From assembly GCF_014193695.1 (NCBI RefSeq), contig NZ_JACHZR010000002.1, positions 1-64,000 on the forward strand: 64,000 bases of DNA. The letters are read 5' to 3'. A program made the translations under genes and the position numbers. The stretch comes from Rhizobium sp. BK316. Lineage in GTDB: Bacteria; Pseudomonadota; Alphaproteobacteria; Rhizobiales; Rhizobiaceae. Position 1 is the stretch's first letter. Every line of letters begins with the position of its first letter. Positions 1 through 7,782 of the stretch are shown one piece after another. The notes beneath the pieces were generated by a model. It saw only the letters and a program-made list of their open reading frames with translations, searched no databases and was not told where the DNA came from.

Positions 1-201
1 CATCGCAATCCATCACTGACCTCCAAAAGTCAGTGTTGAATCTGATTTGCCACCTCTTGGGAATCTCAATCCGTTAAATCGTCACCACGACCTAGAGCGC
101 CGTGCGTCCATTCGGACTCACAAAGGACGCTCTAACTCTTTGAATCTACGCATCAGGCTTCCGAAAATCGATTCCGATTTTCGGGCCGATGCTGTAGGCC
201 A

Positions 202-525
202 TCAATCCATCAGGGATGAGCGGGCGAAGCAACGCGATTTCTGGCCGAAGCCGCTCGGTGAGCAGATATAGGGTGCAGAGCCGGGATATTCTGCGGCTTT
301 GGCCCTTGTCGGAGCGGTAATCTTCGGTTCGGCACTATAGGCGAAGGCCTTCGTGGCGTGCGGAACGCGCGCCACTACGACATTCTTCTCCGTACTTCCG
401 ACTGTGGCCGCATCGACGACCGCACAGGACATAGGCCCGATAGCCGACAGAATAATCGTTGCTGCCAAAGCCAACGAATTAAGTCTGCATGGCGATGTGC
501 CATGCACTTGGTCATGAGCTGTCAT
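202..525 (-). CDS. Small exported hypothetical protein
   Basis: A 107-residue protein of unknown function. Residues about 15-40 form a hydrophobic segment ending in small residues (…VVDAATVGS), consistent with a Sec signal peptide cut near ADA/AT. The mature part is short and ends with a cysteine-bearing motif, PYICSPSGFGQKSRCFARSS. From memory, short exported proteins of rhizobia share this type of C-terminal tail; I cannot verify this by search. The start is the ATG at 525, with a weak GGGAA upstream. It stands alone, divergent from the glycan operon to its right. No enzymatic motif is visible; the two cysteines could form a disulphide in the periplasm. Confidence 0.6.
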   Translation of the reverse strand: MTAHDQVHGTSPCRLNSLALAATIILSAIGPMSCAVVDAATVGSTEKNVVVARVPHATKAFAYSAEPKITAPTRAKAAEYPGSAPYICSPSGFGQKSRCFARSSLMD

Positions 526-897
526 TAGGCATTCCCATTATTTGGGCAATAGTGACGCGCCCTTACAAACCAGTAGATGGCGGCTCCTTTATATCAGCTC
601 CGTGGCTGAGGCTAGGGCAGCCGAATGAAAAACTTCGCAGAATAGTCCCTTAAAAAGGATTAATCAAAGGAACGTCAGGGTTTTCTATAGTAGCTATTTG
701 GAATTGTACCCATGTTTTTAAATTGACCTTGGTTGATATTCTCCTATCATTTTGAACATGGCTGCAATCTTCTGAAGAATAACCGGCGTAGTTATTCAAT
801 CGATACTACTTTATGTAGAAGATATCGAGACGGAAGAGACGAAGCCAAAAATATAGAAGGGTCTAGAAAGGCCACACCGCATGGGAAGGAGTTTGTA
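526..897. other. AT-rich intergenic region upstream of the glycan operon
   Basis: This 372-base gap is visibly richer in A and T than the flanking genes. It has no convincing coding frame; the in-frame extension of the decarboxylase gene through 733-897 reads as low-quality peptide with no family similarity. It most likely holds divergent promoters for the small exported protein (left) and the glycan operon (right). Confidence 0.5.
723..750 (+). promoter_or_regulatory. Candidate sigma70-type promoter
   Basis: TTGACC at 723-728 and TATCAT at 745-750 are separated by 16 bases. Each box matches 5 of 6 consensus positions. It lies about 150 bases before the first gene of the glycan operon. This is a pattern match only. 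Confidence 0.35.
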
Positions 898-1920
898 GTG
901 CGTAGTTTCATTCCCACCGAAGCTTATCAGCAACCTGCATCCGCATCGACATCATCACGGCCAAAGACGGTACTGGTCAATGGAGGTGCTGGTTTCCTGG
1001 GGTCCCATCTTTGCGAACGGCTTCTCGAGCGTGGTCATCAGGTCATCTGTCTCGACAATTTTTACACCGGCCGCCGCGTCAATATCGAGCATCTGCAGCA
1101 GAACACCCGTTTCCGGCTTCTCGAACATGACGTGCGGCAGCCCTATGATGTGGAAGCGTCCGTCATCTTCAACTTTGCTTCGCCAGCTTCGCCGCCGGAT
1201 TATCAGCGCGATCCCGTCGGCACCTTGCTGACGAACGTGCTTGGAGCCGTCAATACGCTGGATGCGGCCCGCCGCAGCGGTGCAACGGTCGTCCAGTCCT
1301 CGACGTCGGAAGTCTACGGGGATCCGCATCAGAATCCGCAACGCGAAACCTATTTCGGCAACGTCAACCCGATCGGTCCGCGCGGCTGCTACGACGAGGG
1401 CAAGCGGTCCGCCGAGACCCTGTTTTTCGATTATCACCGCAAGTATGGCGTCGATATCAAGGTTGGCCGGATCTTCAATACTTATGGTCCGCGCATGCGC
1501 CTCGATGACGGACGGGTCGTGTCCAACTTCATCGTCCAGGCGCTCTCCAACACCGACATAACGATCTACGGTGATGGTCGGCAGACCCGTTCCTTCTGCT
1601 ATGTCGATGATCTCATCGACGGTTTCCTGCGTTTCGCCGATGCTGGCGAAAACTGCGTCGGTCCGATCAATCTCGGCAACCCAGCGGAGATCACCGTGCG
1701 GGATCTTGCCGAAATCATTCTCGATCTGACCGATTCACGCTCACGCCTCGTTTACCTGCCGGCCGTCGCGGACGATCCGCAGCAGCGCCGGCCGGATATT
1801 TCCCGAGCCAGGGAAGATCTGAACTGGTGGCCGACGACGGAGCTGAAGACCGGGCTGAAGCGTACGATAGCCTATTTCGATGCGCTGCTCACCCGCAAGG
1901 AAGTGGTGGAGGCCGTATGA
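898..1920 (+). CDS. UDP-glucuronate decarboxylase (UDP-xylose synthase), extended SDR family
   Basis: Predicted to convert UDP-glucuronic acid to UDP-xylose in the cytoplasm, supplying a nucleotide sugar for the glycan made by this operon. The protein (340 residues) has the NAD-binding glycine motif [10 protein letters not shown] near residue 25, the [10 protein letters not shown] segment and the catalytic YxxxK as CYDEGKR, all typical of UXS enzymes within the extended short-chain dehydrogenase family. The start is taken as GTG 898, preceded by GGAAGGA at 884-890 with good spacing; an upstream in-frame start at 733 would add 55 residues with no family similarity. The stop is followed at once by the next gene. 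The close homologue class dTDP-glucose dehydratase is less likely given the motifs. Confidence 0.85.
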   Translation: MRSFIPTEAYQQPASASTSSRPKTVLVNGGAGFLGSHLCERLLERGHQVICLDNFYTGRRVNIEHLQQNTRFRLLEHDVRQPYDVEASVIFNFASPASPPDYQRDPVGTLLTNVLGAVNTLDAARRSGATVVQSSTSEVYGDPHQNPQRETYFGNVNPIGPRGCYDEGKRSAETLFFDYHRKYGVDIKVGRIFNTYGPRMRLDDGRVVSNFIVQALSNTDITIYGDGRQTRSFCYVDDLIDGFLRFADAGENCVGPINLGNPAEITVRDLAEIILDLTDSRSRLVYLPAVADDPQQRRPDISRAREDLNWWPTTELKTGLKRTIAYFDALLTRKEVVEAV

Positions 1921-1921
1921 G

Positions 1922-2905
1922 ATGCCCCGCTACATCCTGGTTACGGGTGGCGCCGGCTTCATCGGCAGCCACATCTGCAAGACACTTGCGCGCGCCGGTA
2001 TGGTTCCGGTCACCTATGACAATCTCTCGACCGGACACATTGATAGTGTCCGGTGGGGGCCGCTGATCCAGGCGGATATCGCCGATGGTGCGAGGCTGCG
2101 ACAGGTCATGGCGGAATACTCGCCGGATTGTGTCATCCATTGCGGTGCCAACGCCTATGTCGGTGAATCCGTCGAAAAGCCGAGCATCTACTATCGCAAC
2201 AATGTCATCGGCAGCCTGACGCTGCTGGACGCCTGCCTCGATCGCAATATCGACAGGATCGTTTTTTCCAGCAGCTGCGCGACCTACGGCATACCGGAGA
2301 TGCTGCCGGTCGGCGAGAAAACGCCGCAACACCCGGTCAATCCCTATGGCAGGACCAAGCTGATCTTCGAAATGGCGCTGGAGGATTATGCCGCAGCCTA
2401 CGGCATCCGCTTTGCCGCGCTTCGCTACTTCAATGCCGCCGGCGCCGATCCGGAGGGCCAGCTTGCTGAACGGCACTATCCTGAAACCCATTTGATCCCG
2501 CGCGCCCTTCTCGCTGCCGGCGGCCGGATCGGCAACCTCGACATTTTCGGCACGGATTATGAGACTGAAGACGGCACCTGCGTCAGGGATTACATCCATG
2601 TCAGCGATCTCTCGGAGGCGCATCTCGCCGCCGTTCGCCATCTCCTGGCCGGCGGCAACTCGCTGAGCGTCAATCTGGGCTCCGGCCGCGGTACGTCGAT
2701 CGGCGAGATCCTCGATGCCGTCAAACGAAAGACCGGCCACAAGGTGCCGGTGCGCTATCAGCCGCGCCGTGCAGGCGATCCGCCGGTTCTTTTTGCTGAT
2801 ACGAAAAAGGCCCGCTTGGAGCTGGATTTCACACCGGCGCTTTCGGATATCGATACGATCATCCGCACGGCCGGCCCGACTTTCGGACTGGAGGTGATCG
2901 CGTGA
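1922..2905 (+). CDS. galE: UDP-glucose 4-epimerase
   Basis: Interconverts UDP-glucose and UDP-galactose through an NAD-bound 4-keto intermediate. The 327-residue protein starts MPRYILVTGGAGFIGSH, giving the Rossmann glycine motif at the very N-terminus. Further on are the SSSCATYG segment, catalytic YGRTK (YxxxK) and the ALRYFNAAGADPEG motif that marks GalE proteins. Start ATG 1922 lies one base after the previous stop, so the two genes are translationally coupled. The 3' end overlaps the glycosyltransferase start by four bases (GTGA). Rhizobia usually carry other galE/exoB copies, so this one is probably dedicated to the local glycan. Confidence 0.88.
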   Translation: MPRYILVTGGAGFIGSHICKTLARAGMVPVTYDNLSTGHIDSVRWGPLIQADIADGARLRQVMAEYSPDCVIHCGANAYVGESVEKPSIYYRNNVIGSLTLLDACLDRNIDRIVFSSSCATYGIPEMLPVGEKTPQHPVNPYGRTKLIFEMALEDYAAAYGIRFAALRYFNAAGADPEGQLAERHYPETHLIPRALLAAGGRIGNLDIFGTDYETEDGTCVRDYIHVSDLSEAHLAAVRHLLAGGNSLSVNLGSGRGTSIGEILDAVKRKTGHKVPVRYQPRRAGDPPVLFADTKKARLELDFTPALSDIDTIIRTAGPTFGLEVIA

Positions 2906-4785
2906 GCACCAGAGCCGAAATAGACCGCGTATATCGGTCTTCTGCCGCCAAGGCCGAAACGTTCGAGCCTGTCTTTTCCGGCTGGAATCGTGCTGCTTAT
3001 GGGCTTGGCATCCTCTGCTGGCTGACGGCACTCGGCTATTTCTGGCTTTGGTGGGCTCAGCCCATCCATATCGTATCGTGGCCTACATTCCTGCTCGTCA
3101 CTCTCATTCTTGCATGGGTCACGCTGCTGCCGGCCTACTTCATCCTGATCTTCCTGGATGCAAGACAGGTCAGATCATCTGCAAGCCTGCCGAAGGGCCG
3201 CGTCGCGATGGTCGTCACCAAGGCGCCGTCGGAACCTTTCACCGTCGTGCGCAAGACGCTTCTTGCCATGCTCGATCAGAAGGACGTCGAGTTCGATGTC
3301 TGGCTCGCCGATGAAGATCCATCCGAAGAGACGAAGAGGTGGTGCGGGCAGCATGGGGTCATGATCTCCACACGCAAGGGCGTGAGCGAGTATCTCCGCC
3401 CCGTCTGGCCGCGCCGCACGCGCTGCAAGGAAGGCAATCTCGCCTATTTCTATGATCACTTCGGCTATGAGCGCTATGACTTCGTCGCTCAGTTCGATGC
3501 CGATCATGTACCGACGCCGACCTATCTTCGTGAAGTTTTGCGGCCTTTCCGCGATCCCGAAGTCGGCTACGTCTCGGCACCCAGCATCTGCGATGCCAAT
3601 GCGTCCGAGAGCTGGGCTGCCCGCGGTAGGCTCTATGCGGAAGCGAGCCTGCATGGCTCGTTGCAGATAGGATATAATAATGGCTGGGCGCCGCTCTGCA
3701 TCGGCTCCCATTATGCCGTGCGCACGGCCGCACTGCGGGAGATCGGTGGGCTCGGCCCCGAACTTGCGGAAGATCATTCGACCACGCTGATGATGAACGC
3801 CGGCGGCTGGCGCGGGGTCCATGCGGTCGATGCCATTGCCCATGGCGACGGGCCGGCGACCTTCGTCGATCTGGTGGTTCAGGAGTACCAGTGGTCGCGC
3901 AGCCTGGTCACCATTCTCCTGCAATATTCCCGCAGGTATGTTTCCCGGCTGCCGCTGAAGCTGAAGTTTCAGTTCTTGTTTTCCCAGCTCTGGTATCCGC
4001 TGTTTTCAGCCTTCATAGCCATGATGCTCCTGCTGCCGGTCGCAGCTCTGCTCACGGGTCATGTTTTCGTCAACGTCACTTATCCAGCATTCTTGTTGCA
4101 TTCGCTGCCGCTTTCGATCGTGCTGACGGCATTCGCCATCTTCTGGCGTGCGTCAGGCACCTTCCGGCCTTGCGACGCAAAGCTTTTCGGCTGGGAAGGG
4201 GTAGCCTTCATCCTGCTTCGCTGGCCCTGGTCGCTAGCCGGCAGCCTCGCAGCCGTGCGCGATCATATGACCGGCTCTTTCGTGGAATTCCGCATCACCC
4301 CGAAGGGTGATCAGGTGCAGCGCAAATTGCCGGTGCGCGTCATCGCACCTTACATCGTGTTGGCAGGCATATGTGCCGCGGCCATGGTTCTCGCGGCCGA
4401 TGGCGGCGGGGCACGTGGCTTCCAGATATTCGCGGCGATCAATTTGGTGATCTATGTGTCGCTCGCAATTCTGATCGTCGTACGCCACGCAATCGAGAAC
4501 GATCAGCCGCTCCTGCCGCAGTCGCAGGGCCTCAGGCTAGCCGTCGCCGGCGGTCTCGTCGTCTGCCTGATCGGCGGCGCGCAGCTTGCCAATCACGGGC
4601 TGACCGCTTTGGAAGCGCTGTCGCACGGCCAGCCCTTCGTCACCTTCACCCAATCGCAATTTACCGTGGCCGGTGCAGGGCTCGGCGGCGGCAAGACCAG
4701 GATCGTGAAATTCCGTCTCAAGTGGCACGGCTTTGCCGAAGCCGGCCATATGGGAAGGGGTATTTGGGAGAGCAGAAATGCGTGA
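2902..4785 (+). CDS. Membrane family 2 glycosyltransferase (cellulose-synthase-like)
   Basis: A processive-type beta-glycosyltransferase of 627 residues, expected to sit in the inner membrane and polymerise sugars from nucleotide donors. Two membrane segments lie near residues 35-90, followed by a cytoplasmic GT-A domain with FDADH near residue 199, the EDHS acidic motif near 290 and QYQWSRS near 328, a variant of the Q(Q/R)xRW motif. At least five further hydrophobic segments follow (about 350-580). The GTG start overlaps the galE stop. The family includes cellulose, curdlan, glucomannan-type and mixed-linkage glucan synthases; the sequence alone does not say which. No PilZ domain is visible at the C-terminus. 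Confidence 0.8.
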   Translation: MSTRAEIDRVYRSSAAKAETFEPVFSGWNRAAYGLGILCWLTALGYFWLWWAQPIHIVSWPTFLLVTLILAWVTLLPAYFILIFLDARQVRSSASLPKGRVAMVVTKAPSEPFTVVRKTLLAMLDQKDVEFDVWLADEDPSEETKRWCGQHGVMISTRKGVSEYLRPVWPRRTRCKEGNLAYFYDHFGYERYDFVAQFDADHVPTPTYLREVLRPFRDPEVGYVSAPSICDANASESWAARGRLYAEASLHGSLQIGYNNGWAPLCIGSHYAVRTAALREIGGLGPELAEDHSTTLMMNAGGWRGVHAVDAIAHGDGPATFVDLVVQEYQWSRSLVTILLQYSRRYVSRLPLKLKFQFLFSQLWYPLFSAFIAMMLLLPVAALLTGHVFVNVTYPAFLLHSLPLSIVLTAFAIFWRASGTFRPCDAKLFGWEGVAFILLRWPWSLAGSLAAVRDHMTGSFVEFRITPKGDQVQRKLPVRVIAPYIVLAGICAAAMVLAADGGGARGFQIFAAINLVIYVSLAILIVVRHAIENDQPLLPQSQGLRLAVAGGLVVCLIGGAQLANHGLTALEALSHGQPFVTFTQSQFTVAGAGLGGGKTRIVKFRLKWHGFAEAGHMGRGIWESRNA

Positions 4786-4795
4786 GGAGAATAAA

Positions 4796-5305
4796 ATGAG
4801 CATGGCAGCACGATTGACGGGAGGAGCGCTGGCTCTATGCCTCGGCCTTATCCTCCCGGTGAATGCACGCGCAATGGAACAGAAAAAAGCGGCAACGCCG
4901 ACGCCGCTCAATGCCGGCGAGCTTTACGCAATCTACGCCGACAAGACCTGGACCTGGGATACGGGCGGCGGTCGTTTTATTGGCGAGGGCAGGCGTTTCG
5001 TCGCCTGGGTCAACGATGGCGGTAAGCAGTCTTTCGCCGAAGGCCGCTGGGTCGTCGACGATTTCGGCCAGATGTGTATGCGCGCGACCTGGACCAATAA
5101 TGAGGGGGCGGCACGTGCCAGTACCTGCTTCGGTCACCGCAGGATCGGTAGCACGATCTATCAGCGGCGTCAGCCGAACGGGGACTGGTACGTGTTCCGG
5201 CACGCTTCCACAAAAGCCGACGATGAGTTCCGGAAGCTGGTTCCGGCAGACACGGTGAGCCTGAAAGCCAGGGAGCTGAAACAGGTTCTCGCGACCGGCA
5301 AGTGA
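4796..5305 (+). CDS. Exported DUF995 family protein
   Basis: A 169-residue protein with an N-terminal signal peptide (hydrophobic run about 8-24, ending VNARA). The mature part carries the TPLNAGELYAIYADKTWTW motif and the GRRFVAWVNDGG segment that I recognise as DUF995, a family frequent in rhizobia with no proven function. The start ATG 4796 is preceded by GAGGAGA at 4783-4789. It lies ten bases after the glycosyltransferase and overlaps the region before the GH26-like gene, so it belongs to the same transcript. A periplasmic accessory role in export or modification of the glycan is an inference from context only. Confidence 0.75.
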   Translation: MSMAARLTGGALALCLGLILPVNARAMEQKKAATPTPLNAGELYAIYADKTWTWDTGGGRFIGEGRRFVAWVNDGGKQSFAEGRWVVDDFGQMCMRATWTNNEGAARASTCFGHRRIGSTIYQRRQPNGDWYVFRHASTKADDEFRKLVPADTVSLKARELKQVLATGK

Positions 5306-5325
5306 CCGGAGGGGAGGATAGAATC

Positions 5326-6285
5326 ATGAAAACCCTGGCCAAGAGAATTTCGACTGCAACGATAGCAATACTGCTGGTTGGTGTTGCCGATCTCCCGCAT
5401 CGAAGCGCGGCGCAGAACGCCGCCGCCGTCTTGAACGCGGGCGCGCAGACGATCACCGACAAGCGTCCCGCCATTCATGCCGATGGCATCAAGTTCGGCG
5501 CCTACGATCCGCATGGTGATTTTGGCGCGCAGCAGAGTGTGACGACCGAGCACCTCTTCCTTCCATGGGAGGATGTCGATCTCGAAACGCTGCGCGTGGC
5601 GGATGCCTATGCGCTGGCGAGGGGCCGCAACCTGCTGATCACTGTGGAGCCCTGGTCGTGGGATGTGGACTGGCGGTTAACCTCGACGGAGCTTCGCCAG
5701 AAGCTGCTTCGCGGCGATTACGACGCGAACATGCGCGCGATTGCCATGATGATCGCCCAGTTGAAGAGCCCGGTCATCGTCCGCTGGGGGCAGGAAATGG
5801 AAGACAAGACCGGCCGCTTTTCATGGTCGGGCTGGAATCCTCCGGATTATATAGCCGCCTACAGCCGCATGATGGACATTGTTCGCCAGAAGGCGCCCGG
5901 CACGAAGCTCATGTGGTCGCCGAAAGGAGAACCTGGCCTCAACGCCTACTACCCCGGCGACAACTATGTCGATTTCGTCGGCCTCTCTGTCTTCGGCCTA
6001 GAGGCTTATGACAAGATCGCACATAACGGCCCACGTACCTTCACCGAGGCACTGAAGCCCGGCTACGACTTAGTCGCTCAATATGGCAAGCCCGTCTGGG
6101 TCGCCGAACTCGGCTATGAGGGCAGCGACAACTACATCAAGCCGTGGATGGATACGGCGGCGACGAAGCAAAGCGATTTTCCGGAGCTTCAGGAAGTCGT
6201 CTATTTCAATGACCGCGATGTACATGCCTGGCCGTTCGATCTCGGCCGGCCCGATTGGAGGGTTATCGAAGACGCAAGCAACTAG
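5326..6285 (+). CDS. Exported GH26-like glycoside hydrolase
   Basis: A 319-residue predicted exported beta-glycanase. It has a signal peptide (about 1-30) and a TIM-barrel hydrolase with the motif RWGQEMED near residue 158, where the Glu would be the acid/base, and VWVAELGYEG near 257-266, where the Glu would be the nucleophile, as in clan A family 26 enzymes (mannanases, lichenase-type glucanases). Start ATG 5326 is preceded by GGAGGGGAGG at about 5309-5318. As last gene of the operon it probably trims, releases or edits the polymer made by the upstream glycosyltransferase, as BcsZ does for cellulose. Substrate is not determined by the sequence. Confidence 0.75.
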   Translation: MKTLAKRISTATIAILLVGVADLPHRSAAQNAAAVLNAGAQTITDKRPAIHADGIKFGAYDPHGDFGAQQSVTTEHLFLPWEDVDLETLRVADAYALARGRNLLITVEPWSWDVDWRLTSTELRQKLLRGDYDANMRAIAMMIAQLKSPVIVRWGQEMEDKTGRFSWSGWNPPDYIAAYSRMMDIVRQKAPGTKLMWSPKGEPGLNAYYPGDNYVDFVGLSVFGLEAYDKIAHNGPRTFTEALKPGYDLVAQYGKPVWVAELGYEGSDNYIKPWMDTAATKQSDFPELQEVVYFNDRDVHAWPFDLGRPDWRVIEDASN

Positions 6286-6307
6286 GCTGGGGTTACCGAA
6301 AAAGCCA

Positions 6308-6326
6308 GGCCCGCCGATGGCGGGCC
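6308..6326. terminator. Bidirectional terminator hairpin between convergent genes
   Basis: GGCCCGCC, a GAT loop and GGCGGGCC form a perfect 8-bp stem in the 65-base gap between the converging GH26-like gene and the solute-binding protein gene. An A-run precedes it (useful for the minus strand). Confidence 0.7.
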
Positions 6327-6350
6327 TTCGCTCGTTCATATGGATTAGGA

Positions 6351-7637
6351 TTAACCCTTGATCGTTGCCTTGCCCTCTTCGACGAGCTTGGCGGCGGCGT
6401 CGGCTACCGAAATGCGCTCAAAGGCGAGCTCGTCACAGGTCGGACGAAGGACACGCTGGTCGAATTGAGTTGCGCCCATCGGCACCGGCGGCGGATATTC
6501 GCCGACCTGGTCCTTGAGCAGGTTCACGTACTTGACCGTTTCCTGCTCCGTGGGGTTGAGCTGCGGCAGGATGGCTTCGCGAACCGCCGGCGACATCGGC
6601 ACCCCGCGTTCCACGCCGAGGATCTTGCCGGCTTCGGGATCGTTGACGAAGAAGCTGATGAACTTTGCGGCGGCTTCGCCCTGCTTGGTCGTGGCGCCCA
6701 CGCTCCAGATCAGAGCCGGGCGATAATAATGGCCTGACGGACCGCCTTTCTTCTCGCGCGGCAGCATGGTAATGCCGAGCTTGTTCTTGATGATGAGCTG
6801 ATAGCCGATCATCTGGTTGGAATAGGCCATGCCGATGACCGATTTGCCGAGGCCGAGGCAATTGGTGTCGATGGTGTTCTGGTCAAGCGTTTGAACGTCG
6901 GCAGCAACGGTGCCGCCCGCCTTGCGCAGCTTTTCCCAGTAGTCGAACCATTCCTTGGCATCGTCGACCGTAAAGCCGAGGCCGACACCTTCCTTGGCGA
7001 AAACGCTCTTACCGCGCTGGCGCAGCCAGGCGTCGAAGACATAGTTGTAGCGCGCCGCATAGGGGCCGCCGCCCTTGCCGGAGGCTTTGGCGAGTTCCAC
7101 GGCGAGCTTGGCATACTCATCCCAGGTGAGATCGGGCGTCGGCAGGGGGATGCCCGCCTTTTCAAATTCGACGGTATCGAAGAACATCGCGAAGGAGTTG
7201 AGCCCGAGGCCGACACCATAGAGCTTGCCGTCGACGGTGGTCAGTTTCAGCATGTCGGCGCCGAAGCTGTCGACCTTCAGCGTCGAGGGAACGAATTCAT
7301 CGAGCGGCAGGCAGGCGCCGCGCTTGGAATAGTCGGAGATCGTACCTGGCTCGAGCTGGAAGACGTCGGCGATCGCGCGGCCGGCCATCTGCGTAGCCAG
7401 CTTCGTCCAGTAGCCGTCGCCCGAAAGCGATTCACCGACAATGGTGACGCCGGGTGTTTTCGACTGGTAGAGCTTGGCGACATCGAGCGTACGTTTGGCA
7501 CGGTCGTTGGAGCCCCACCACATGGCACGAAGCGAAGCGTCCTCGGCGAATGCGGGAATCGAGCTGCCGGCGCCGAAGGCGAGGCCGGCCGCGGCACCTG
7601 CGGTTCCCATCAAGAATGAACGGCGATTGACCTGCAT
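6351..7637 (-). CDS. Orphan ABC transporter solute-binding protein (carbohydrate, family 1)
   Basis: A 428-residue periplasmic binding protein of the sugar type. The N-terminus has a twin-arginine-like signal (NRRSFLMG, residues 4-11) followed by a hydrophobic stretch ending in AFA. The mature domain has the usual two-lobe SBP_bac_1 pattern. No permease or ATPase is adjacent. The protein is clearly paralogous to the binding protein at 17217-18503: same length, same LATQ(M/V)AGR segment and ILxVERG(V/I)P motif. It therefore may feed the same translocator. It is divergent from the LacI-type gene, and the shared gap carries palindromes and a candidate promoter, so control by that regulator is likely. 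Confidence 0.88.
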   Translation of the reverse strand: MQVNRRSFLMGTAGAAAGLAFGAGSSIPAFAEDASLRAMWWGSNDRAKRTLDVAKLYQSKTPGVTIVGESLSGDGYWTKLATQMAGRAIADVFQLEPGTISDYSKRGACLPLDEFVPSTLKVDSFGADMLKLTTVDGKLYGVGLGLNSFAMFFDTVEFEKAGIPLPTPDLTWDEYAKLAVELAKASGKGGGPYAARYNYVFDAWLRQRGKSVFAKEGVGLGFTVDDAKEWFDYWEKLRKAGGTVAADVQTLDQNTIDTNCLGLGKSVIGMAYSNQMIGYQLIIKNKLGITMLPREKKGGPSGHYYRPALIWSVGATTKQGEAAAKFISFFVNDPEAGKILGVERGVPMSPAVREAILPQLNPTEQETVKYVNLLKDQVGEYPPPVPMGATQFDQRVLRPTCDELAFERISVADAAAKLVEEGKATIKG

Positions 7638-7703
7638 GATTTCCTCCTAATGTCCGTGCCCGGGTGCCATCCTCCAATGGTCTGTCCGAGCGTTCCGGCA
7701 GGT

Positions 7704-7731
7704 AGAGTACGCAAAAAATTTCTCTTTGCAA
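7704..7731 (-). promoter_or_regulatory. Candidate promoter of the orphan binding-protein gene
   Basis: On the minus strand TTGCAA (7731-7726) and TACTCT (7709-7704) are separated by 16 bases. The -35 box adjoins the palindromic region at 7740-7773, as expected for a repressor-controlled promoter. Pattern match only. Confidence 0.3.
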
Positions 7732-7739
7732 GAAATTAT

Positions 7740-7773
7740 GATTATCTTGCAAATTTGCATAATTTGCATAATC
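7740..7773. promoter_or_regulatory. Candidate LacI-type operator region
   Basis: The gap between the divergent binding-protein and LacI-type genes holds the perfect 12-bp palindrome TGCAAATTTGCA (7748-7759), two head-to-tail copies of TTTGCATAA (7754-7762 and 7763-7771), and outer arms GATTAT/ATAATC (7740-7745, 7768-7773). This dense AT-rich symmetry overlaps where both promoters should lie. The LacI-type protein encoded at its edge is the natural candidate to bind it. Confidence 0.5.
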
Positions 7774-7782
7774 TTTGCCGCT

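Noticed and set aside
47..271. 74-codon open frame at the left edge
   Set aside because: No ribosome binding site, no recognisable composition, and it overlaps the better-supported minus-strand exported protein.
733..897. N-terminal extension of the UDP-glucuronate decarboxylase
   Set aside because: AT-rich, no family similarity, and GTG 898 has a good ribosome binding site.
1889..3031. 380-codon open frame antisense to galE
   Set aside because: galE on the plus strand is unambiguous; the mirror peptide has no recognisable domain.
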